Position numbers and translations under genes: made by a program | From: an uncultured Collinsella sp. | GTDB taxonomy: Bacteria > Actinomycetota > Coriobacteriia > Coriobacteriales > Coriobacteriaceae | Direction of reading: 5' to 3' | Assembly (NCBI GenBank): GCA_902495085.1 | Contig: CABUWA010000066.1 | Span: 1 to 10,233, forward strand | Length of the DNA stretch: 10,233 nucleotides | Shown: in pieces, positions 4,475 to 10,233 of the stretch | How the letters are laid out: every line of letters starts with the position of its first letter | Position numbering within the stretch: the stretch's first letter is position 1 | Notes under the pieces: model-generated | What the model was told of the DNA's origin: nothing | The model's database searches: none | The model's input: only the letters and a program-made list of their open reading frames with translations

Positions 4475-7400
4475 GACGACCACCTCGATCCGTATCGCGA
4501 TGACGACGAGCATGCATCCACGTCGCGGCAAAACACAGCATCGAAGCACCAGCCAGATACGTCATAGTCAAACCAGCCCCGCCCGCCTCGGGAAGCGTGA
4601 TCGAGTACTTGTTGGTGAAGGTCGGCGGATCCTGAGAGCCATCACCATAGGTAACTACGGCGTTGAGCTGGTCCGTGCCATTAGTTACCGTAACCGTGAC
4701 GTTGCGCGGGGTCGTGTCATAGGTGATGTGGTCTTTAACATGGCCGACAGCACCCTCAGGCTCGACCTCGGAGATGGTGTAAGTGTAGGTATCGGCCTTG
4801 TTGTAGTCGACGTTAAAGGACACATTGCCCTCGGCGTCGTTGGTCACCGTCTGGAGCACCCTGCCGTCGCCATCCTTAAGCGCAAACGAGAACTGCCCCT
4901 TCTTGAGTGTGCCCCCTTCAAGCACCTTCTTGGCCCGGATTGTTGCGGATCCTTTTAGACGATTGTCATAGACCCAAATCTCGTCCTTTTTGTCATCGCC
5001 TATGATCTCCGCGTCGCCGACGATGGTCTTCGCCTTAGCTAGCGCAGTTTGATAATCCTCGTCGCTCGCGTTGCCCTTGAGCATGATCCACATAGGCTTG
5101 GCCTTGGCGTAGCCAACAGGCGCCCTGGTCTCCTCAAGCTGGTAGAGCACGCAGCTGTTCATCGCCTTGCTTTCTCTGCCAAACGAGATCTTGCCGCTGA
5201 CGTCGGTGTTGGCGGTTTCAAACTCGGCCCTTGCCCCCTCGATACCTTTCGTTGCAACCTCATCCATCTTCACGCTATAGAGCGTAAACCTAGCATCCTT
5301 GAGCGTCGCACCGACTTGTTGGGCGTCATACTTGGTCATCGTGATGCCGTAGCCGTTGCCACCCGCGCTGGCGGACGCATTTTTTATTTCCCAAGTCTGC
5401 TCATCAGTCGCGGAGCCATCCGTCACCCCCGTAAGCGTGGCGGTATTGGAAAGAGGCACCTTATCGCCAAGATTTCCGCTCGGGATGACCTCGTACTCGA
5501 CCTTGAGATACTTGCCGTCGGGCACGCTAAGCGTCAGCTTCGTACGCGAGGCAGATTCATCCTTGACTTGCTCCATCTTCGACGAATAGTCCTTATCAGT
5601 CAGCGGTGACCAGGCACCATTCACCCACTCATAGACCTTAAGCATCGACGGGACCAGCGTGCACTTGGCATCCATGGTGTCGACCAGCTCGAGGACATCA
5701 GTGCCACTCTTAAGATCGACAGCTGACTCGTTGACCAGAATGGTGTACTTGATGCGATTGCTATTGTCGACCTGTTCGCCGGTCTTCTTGATGACGTTGT
5801 TCTTAATGGTGACAGTACCGCTGCCAGAGTCAAATTTCTTGCTTCCCGACTCAGCGCTGGCAGAATTGGTGAACTTCACCTCGTTCGCGGAGGTGTCGAG
5901 CTCACCACGCTTGACCGCCGTCTGATACGTAAGCTTGGCGTAACCAGCATACTGGCCAAGCTCTGTTGTGGGGATGGAGAAGGTGACGGCATTCGTCGAA
6001 GTGTCGGACTTCACCTGATCGCCTGTAAGATCCTTGCCGTTCGGAAAACCTTGCGGGAGCGTAGTTATTTCATCGCCACGTCCGTAATTGTTCGACACCG
6101 GAGGCGTGTGTGGGTTCTGATACAGCAGGTATTTGGCAGAACCAGGCACATAGCTCATGCCAGCGGGAAGGGTATCGACGATATTAAGCGGATTGCCGTT
6201 GAGCTTGGTCGCGCCGTAATAGTCCTCACCAACCGTAGAGGCGCGGTTCGCATAGACCGTCCAGTTGATAACCCAAGCGCCCTTTTCTTTCGAGTCGTCG
6301 ATCTTTCCCCAGTCAAAGCTCTCATCCCATTTGGCGACAGCTTCCGAGGCGGCCTTTTCCACCGCGGGGCTAGGCGCCTCGTTGTCGACGACATAGGTGA
6401 CTACATCGGTAAGGGAAGATTTCCAGTTTTGCACTCCAACAGCAGCGAAATTCGAATACCAACCCGGCAGAGCATCGGTCTTCGTTTTATAGGTAATCTC
6501 CGCATACCGCGACCGCTCAAGCGCGCTCTTAACTTTATCTTTGTTGGTATATATAGAGAGGTTGATGTTCTTTTTGCGGCCAACCGAAGAGGTATCGTAC
6601 TTATACCAGAAATCCCAGTCTTGACCCCTTTCCAGCTTCTCATCTCCGATTATGATGGAGTAGCTTTCGGGAACAGGTCCGAGCGTCTGACTCAAAGCGC
6701 TCTGAAATGTGTCGTACACGGTAACGCTTTCCGGGTTGTACGCATTCACAATTGAGCGCAGGTCAACGACGAGTTTCCAGGTGGCCGTGCCGTCCGTAGC
6801 GGCAGTGCTCCAGTCCTCAAGGGTCTTGACCACAAAGGAGTTACCGACGAGTTGCGGCGTAAACGTATTACCGCTGTTGCCTGATACGCGGCCCTCGTGC
6901 TCAATCTTCGCCTCATTACTCACCGTTTCGTATGAATTCGTGTCCTTCATCTTGGTGTGATATTCGATGCGATAAGTGGCGTACTTGTCGGCAAGGTTGG
7001 CCTGAAACTGGTAGCTAAAGGAGTTCTTCAACGGGTCGATCACGCCGGTATCAAAAACCGAACTGGAATCGCCTTTATATACCGTGTAGCTCCCCTCATA
7101 CATTTGCTTATCGTCCAACTTATCGGTGAACACATAACCGCTCATATCGGCCTTGAGCTCGCCTTGGTTGAGCTTGACCGTCCACTTAATGTCAGACGGG
7201 TTGCCTGAGCCTTTGGACTTGTTGATCATGTCATAGCGAAATTCATTAGGCCAGGCCTCAGCCTTATGCTCGCCATCGCCGTTTGCGCCAGCCCAGTCCC
7301 AAGTTACCGTATTTTTGGAAGCCTCCTGGGCGCTGATGAACTCCTTGTCTTTTGTGGAGATGTCGCTCTTCAGCTTGGTTTCATAGGTAATCGTATGGAC

Positions 7401-8213
7401 ACCCTGGGGGAGGCTGCCCAAGTTCTCGATGGTCGCGGTCTGGTCTTCGATTTTTAGCTGCGACCCAATCGTCTTGTTATCAAGCTTGAAGCTGCCTTCC
7501 ACGAAGCTGAAGTTCTCGCCCAGCGTATCGGTGATCTTAACGTCCGTGGCATACGACTCGACAGTGAGTTTAACGGTCCAGGTCACCTTGGCCACACCGT
7601 CTGAACCCTGAGAGTAAACCCCCGTCTTCTCTCCCGTCACCTTGCCGTCCTTGGTGGGAATATCGATCGATCCCTTGCCAGGAAACTCGACAGACACGTT
7701 GCTGCCGGATCCGGTGTCCTTATTTGAAAGATGAAACGAGAAGTTTGCCGCGACATGGATGTCCGCAGGGTTATTCGCAAGCCACGCCTTGTCAAACGTA
7801 AAGAAGACCTTATTGTCCTTGATCTTCCACGTGCCAGCCCTGGCAGAGGTAGCCTCCGGACCTTCCATAAGGTCGCCACCGTCGTTATCGTCAACGGCGA
7901 TGGTATCGGGAAACTTATAGACGGCGACGTTACTGCCAGTCGACGGCGCCTTACCAGTCCTGAAATACGCTGAGAAAGCTCCATAGAGCTTCGAAGTAGA
8001 CGTTACGGCACCATTGAGCTCCTGAGTACGATACTCATCGGTATACAGCTTGACATCAACCGTCGCCGTCTTCTCATCAATCACAATCGGATCCGGCGTC
8101 GTCGCATCCTCGGCGCGCACAGGGGCTGCGCCGTGGAAAATTGCGGCGGTGAGGCAAATTAGAATGAAGATCAGGGCCGCCATACCCAGCGACCGCGAGC
8201 GGTGTGCATCCAT
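4467..8213 (-). CDS. Large multidomain adhesin / ancillary pilin, LPEAG sorting signal
   Basis: A 1248-residue secreted, wall-anchored protein. Residues 1-34 are a signal peptide (cleavage after VRA). Residues 35-190 resemble the N-terminal domain of Cna/SdrG-type adhesins. Then come about five Ig-like repeats (roughly 192-325, 325-450, 460-615, 625-820, 830-950), each with a WTV/YTI strand, a (T/V)DTL-type turn and a closing TYxT strand. Several end in an asparagine motif (KNTV, SNEA, ANEV, SNTA) like that of CnaA isopeptide domains. A CnaB domain (954-1087) has TK and LEETRAPVGY. An FctA-type pilin linkage domain (1088-1203) has AKKVLEG, ISEVEPE and FTNKY. The sorting signal is LPEAG (1207-1211), a hydrophobic helix and an Arg-rich tail. 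No von Willebrand A domain is seen. ATG at 8213 follows AGGGGA by about 5 bases. The ligand is unknown; a tip or ancillary pilin is the likeliest role. Confidence 0.85.
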   Translation of the reverse strand: MDAHRSRSLGMAALIFILICLTAAIFHGAAPVRAEDATTPDPIVIDEKTATVDVKLYTDEYRTQELNGAVTSTSKLYGAFSAYFRTGKAPSTGSNVAVYKFPDTIAVDDNDGGDLMEGPEATSARAGTWKIKDNKVFFTFDKAWLANNPADIHVAANFSFHLSNKDTGSGSNVSVEFPGKGSIDIPTKDGKVTGEKTGVYSQGSDGVAKVTWTVKLTVESYATDVKITDTLGENFSFVEGSFKLDNKTIGSQLKIEDQTATIENLGSLPQGVHTITYETKLKSDISTKDKEFISAQEASKNTVTWDWAGANGDGEHKAEAWPNEFRYDMINKSKGSGNPSDIKWTVKLNQGELKADMSGYVFTDKLDDKQMYEGSYTVYKGDSSSVFDTGVIDPLKNSFSYQFQANLADKYATYRIEYHTKMKDTNSYETVSNEAKIEHEGRVSGNSGNTFTPQLVGNSFVVKTLEDWSTAATDGTATWKLVVDLRSIVNAYNPESVTVYDTFQSALSQTLGPVPESYSIIIGDEKLERGQDWDFWYKYDTSSVGRKKNINLSIYTNKDKVKSALERSRYAEITYKTKTDALPGWYSNFAAVGVQNWKSSLTDVVTYVVDNEAPSPAVEKAASEAVAKWDESFDWGKIDDSKEKGAWVINWTVYANRASTVGEDYYGATKLNGNPLNIVDTLPAGMSYVPGSAKYLLYQNPHTPPVSNNYGRGDEITTLPQGFPNGKDLTGDQVKSDTSTNAVTFSIPTTELGQYAGYAKLTYQTAVKRGELDTSANEVKFTNSASAESGSKKFDSGSGTVTIKNNVIKKTGEQVDNSNRIKYTILVNESAVDLKSGTDVLELVDTMDAKCTLVPSMLKVYEWVNGAWSPLTDKDYSSKMEQVKDESASRTKLTLSVPDGKYLKVEYEVIPSGNLGDKVPLSNTATLTGVTDGSATDEQTWEIKNASASAGGNGYGITMTKYDAQQVGATLKDARFTLYSVKMDEVATKGIEGARAEFETANTDVSGKISFGRESKAMNSCVLYQLEETRAPVGYAKAKPMWIMLKGNASDEDYQTALAKAKTIVGDAEIIGDDKKDEIWVYDNRLKGSATIRAKKVLEGGTLKKGQFSFALKDGDGRVLQTVTNDAEGNVSFNVDYNKADTYTYTISEVEPEGAVGHVKDHITYDTTPRNVTVTVTNGTDQLNAVVTYGDGSQDPPTFTNKYSITLPEAGGAGLTMTYLAGASMLCFAATWMHARRHRDTDRGGRRE

Positions 8214-8547
8214 AGTTGTCCCCTAATTCCTACAACACAGTGTGGAATACGGCGAATCGTCGGATCGAACACAAGCCCCACCATCAACGAGAACCTACCT
8301 AGCGCGTTGCAAGAACCCATTGGGGAACACCTTCTAAGACGGTTCGTCTATGCCACAATGCATAAAATATAATATAGATACCAATCATGTAAACCGCAGG
8401 TCAAGAGGTCTTTTAATTTAATACCAGTTACTATTTACCTGTTAACAGTTTTGTATCATACCGGCTATATTCAGTGAAATTATGTATATGTTTAAACAAC
8501 TTTACTTTGCCTGGAAAGCCGATCGGAGGGATAGTCGCCCCAGCTGT
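8214..8547. other. AT-rich leader and promoter region of the pilus operon
   Basis: This gene-free stretch separates typA from the adhesin. Positions 8360-8510 are markedly AT-rich against the GC-rich surroundings. It holds the promoter at 8366-8393 and an untranslated leader of about 145 bases. In the leader I find only weak pairings (for example GAACC with GGTTC near 8345 and 8317), not a recognisable riboswitch or T-box. No small gene is supported. Confidence 0.5.
8366..8393 (-). promoter_or_regulatory. Promoter of the pilus operon
   Basis: On the minus strand TTTACA (8393-8388) and TATATT (8371-8366) are 16 bases apart; each matches the sigma-70 consensus at five of six positions. Transcription would begin near 8359, leaving a leader of about 145 bases before the adhesin ATG. 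An overlapping TTGACC lies a few bases upstream (near 8404-8399) but its partner box is poor. No other strong promoter precedes either pilus gene, so both are likely made from this one. Confidence 0.65.
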
Positions 8548-8576
8548 GGTGCAAACTAACCCGTCCCCCTTGCACC
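8548..8576 (-). repeat. Short palindromic repeat, copy C (inverted)
   Basis: Read on the minus strand, this matches copy B (2646-2674) at 25 of 29 positions, with GGTGCAA and TTTGCACC arms and the loop core GGGTTA kept. It abuts the typA terminator directly. Together with copy B it brackets the pilus operon as an inverted pair. Confidence 0.7.
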
Positions 8577-8611
8577 AAAAAGGGCGCCGACCATTGCGGT
8601 CGACGCCCTTT
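8577..8611 (-). terminator. Intrinsic terminator of typA
   Basis: A 14-position stem pairs 8579-8592 with 8598-8611, with one C-A mismatch (8587/8603) and a 5-base loop. On the minus strand it runs into TTTTT (8581-8577). It lies 28 bases after the typA stop codon and separates typA from the pilus operon on the same strand. The plus-strand side also has TTT, so weak bidirectional action is possible. Confidence 0.85.
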
Positions 8612-8639
8612 CTTGTTAGTCGCTATAAAGCCCCAGCGC

Positions 8640-10233
8640 TTATTTGTTGACCTGGCCGGCGCGGACGGCAGCCTTCTTGCGGTCGGTGGCGTTGAGCAAA
8701 CGCTTGCGCAGGCGGATGTTCTTGGGAGTGATCTCGACCAGCTCGTCGTCGGCGATGTACTCCAGCGCCTCCTCCAGCGAGAAGGTGCGGGGCGGCACCA
8801 GCTGGACGGAGATATCGGAGGTCGAGGAACGCTGGTTGCCCAGGTTCTTGGTACGAGCGATGTTGACGACCATGTCGCCGGCCTTGCTGCGCTCGCCCAC
8901 GATCATGCCCTCGTAGCACTCGGTGCCCGGCTCAACAAACAGCTGACCACGCTCCTGCAGCGTACCAAGAGCGTAGGCAACGGCCTTCTCGGTGGTCATG
9001 GAGATCATGGCGCCGTTCTGACGGTTACCGATCTCGCCGGCGTAAGGACCATACTCCAGGAAGGTGTGGTAGAACACGCCCTCGCCGTGGGTGACGTTCA
9101 TGATGCGGTTCTTAAGGCCCATGATGCCACGGGTCGGGATCTTAAACTCGAGGTGCGTCACGATGCCCGAGGTATCCATGCTCGTCATGATGCCGCCAGA
9201 GGTACCGAAGACCTCAACGACCTTGCCCGAGTACTCGTCCGGGCACTCGACGACGGCCTGCTCGACGGGCTCCATCTTGTTGCCGTTCTCGTCCTTCTTA
9301 AACAGAACGCGGGGACGACCGACCTGGAACTCAAAGCCCTCGCGGCGCATGGACTCCATCAGGACGGACAGGTGCAGAATGCCGCGGCCCGAGACCTCGA
9401 CGCCGCTCTTGTCCTCGAGCTCCTCGATCTTCATGGTCACGTTGTTCTCGGCCTCGTTGAACAGGCGCTCCTTGAGCTGACGGGCGCCCACGATGTCGCC
9501 GTCGCGACCGACGAGTGGGGAGGTCGAAGCCTCAAAGACGATGGACAGGGTCGGCGGGTCAATCTCGATGGGCTCGAGCTCGACGGGGTTCTCGGGGTCG
9601 GTGTAAACATCGCCGATATCGGTGCGGTCGATACCCACGACAGCAGCGATATCGCCGGCGCCGACTTCCTGGCACTCGGTACGGCCCAGGTAGTCGAAGG
9701 TAAAGAGCTGCTTGACGGTGGCGGTAGCGCTGGAGCCGTCGTTCTTGACAACCAGGATCTGATCGCCCTGGTGGATGGTGCCGGAGTACACGCGACCGAT
9801 GCCGATACGGCCAACGAAGTTGGAGTGGTCGATGGTCACGCACTGCATGGCCAGCGGGGCGTTCTCGTCAACCTCGGGCGCGGGCATGTCGTCGATGATC
9901 ATATCGAGCAGCGGGTACATGTCCATATTGCCGTCGTTGGGATCGAGACGGGCAAAGCCATTCATGGCGCTGGCGTAGACCACGTGCTCCATGGCGAACT
10001 CAAGCTGGTCGTCGGTGGCACCCAGGTCGGCCATAAGGTCCAGGCAGTCGTTGTAGGCCTTCTCGGGGTTGGCGCCCGGACGGTCGATCTTGTTGATGAC
10101 GATCATGATCTTAAGGCCGGTGTCGATAGCGTGGCGCAGCACGAAGCGGGTCTGGGGCATGGGGCCCTCAAAGGCGTCGACCAGCAGCAGGGCGCCGTCG
10201 GCCATACGCAGCACGCGCTCGACCTCGCCGCCA
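8640..10233 (-). CDS. typA: TypA/BipA ribosome-associated GTPase (5' end beyond window)
   Basis: The last 530 residues of TypA/BipA, an EF-G-like translational GTPase that binds the 70S ribosome and aids 50S assembly and stress or cold adaptation. The family is about 610 residues long, so roughly 85 N-terminal residues, including the P-loop and the DTPGH motif, lie beyond the window. The visible part opens at GGEVERVLRMADGALLLVDA, just after DTPGH. NKID (G4, fragment residues 47-50) and the ASA motif (G5, about 87-89) are intact. Beta-barrel domain II, the EF-G-like domains III and V and the TypA-specific C-terminal domain ending in the KNIRLRKRLL region follow without interruption. The frame stays open to the edge, so no start is called; an internal GTG at 10214 is not one. 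The stop is TAA at 8642-8640, followed by a terminator. Confidence 0.96.
   Translation of the reverse strand, partial: GGEVERVLRMADGALLLVDAFEGPMPQTRFVLRHAIDTGLKIMIVINKIDRPGANPEKAYNDCLDLMADLGATDDQLEFAMEHVVYASAMNGFARLDPNDGNMDMYPLLDMIIDDMPAPEVDENAPLAMQCVTIDHSNFVGRIGIGRVYSGTIHQGDQILVVKNDGSSATATVKQLFTFDYLGRTECQEVGAGDIAAVVGIDRTDIGDVYTDPENPVELEPIEIDPPTLSIVFEASTSPLVGRDGDIVGARQLKERLFNEAENNVTMKIEELEDKSGVEVSGRGILHLSVLMESMRREGFEFQVGRPRVLFKKDENGNKMEPVEQAVVECPDEYSGKVVEVFGTSGGIMTSMDTSGIVTHLEFKIPTRGIMGLKNRIMNVTHGEGVFYHTFLEYGPYAGEIGNRQNGAMISMTTEKAVAYALGTLQERGQLFVEPGTECYEGMIVGERSKAGDMVVNIARTKNLGNQRSSTSDISVQLVPPRTFSLEEALEYIADDELVEITPKNIRLRKRLLNATDRKKAAVRAGQVNK

Noticed and set aside
4475..4549. Longer N-terminus for the pilin, starting at 4549
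   Set aside because: It would overlap the adhesin by 83 bases and place an extra cysteine-rich leader before the signal peptide; GTG at 4474 has a proper ribosome binding site.
6051..6755. Plus-strand reading frame of 234 codons inside the adhesin gene
   Set aside because: It has no recognisable domain or ribosome binding site, and the minus frame here encodes continuous adhesin repeats.
8214..8359. Riboswitch or T-box in the pilus operon leader
   Set aside because: No T-box signature or known aptamer motif is visible and the pairings are weak.

Overview
The window looks like the chromosome of a GC-rich Gram-positive anaerobe of the Coriobacteriia, most likely Collinsella or a close relative. 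This is inferred from the GC-rich coding style, the mix of sortase-type pilins with a chromosomal typA, and the overall feel of the protein sequences; no marker here fixes the species.

Layout, left to right. Positions 1-333 hold a promoter and two serine tRNA genes, GGA and CGA anticodons, each with its own intrinsic terminator. Positions 334-664 have no protein gene. They contain an inverted 22-bp copy of the 3' end of tRNA-Ser(CGA), which overlaps a compact 132-bp element made of a 9-bp closing inverted repeat around three perfect hairpins. Next, on the plus strand, come a TRIC/UPF0126-type membrane channel (665-1354) and a secreted or membrane protein with a bactofilin-like repeat region and a hydrophobic C-terminal half (1462-2607). 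That gene ends in two related short hairpin repeats and a strong terminator.

Positions 2828-8213, on the minus strand, are a two-gene surface-fibre operon. A 1248-residue multidomain adhesin or ancillary pilin (sorting motif LPEAG) comes first. An 8-base overlap links it to a 548-residue FimA/SpaA-like pilin (sorting motif MPSTG). A good promoter lies about 150 bases upstream of the adhesin in an AT-rich island. No sortase gene is present in the window, so the products must be anchored or polymerised by a sortase encoded elsewhere. The module is bracketed by inverted copies of one 29-base palindromic repeat (2646-2674 and 8548-8576), each beside a terminator of a flanking gene.

The right end (8640-10233, minus strand) is typA/bipA, a ribosome-associated GTPase, cut by the window edge so that its first ~85 residues are missing.

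How they work together: the two pilus genes probably make a covalently stabilised adhesive fibre (CnaA/CnaB-type isopeptide domains), inserted as an accessory module between housekeeping genes. The most unusual signals are the cloverleaf-like palindromic element next to the tRNAs, the inverted repeat pair around the pilus module, and the sortase-less operon with two variant sorting motifs.
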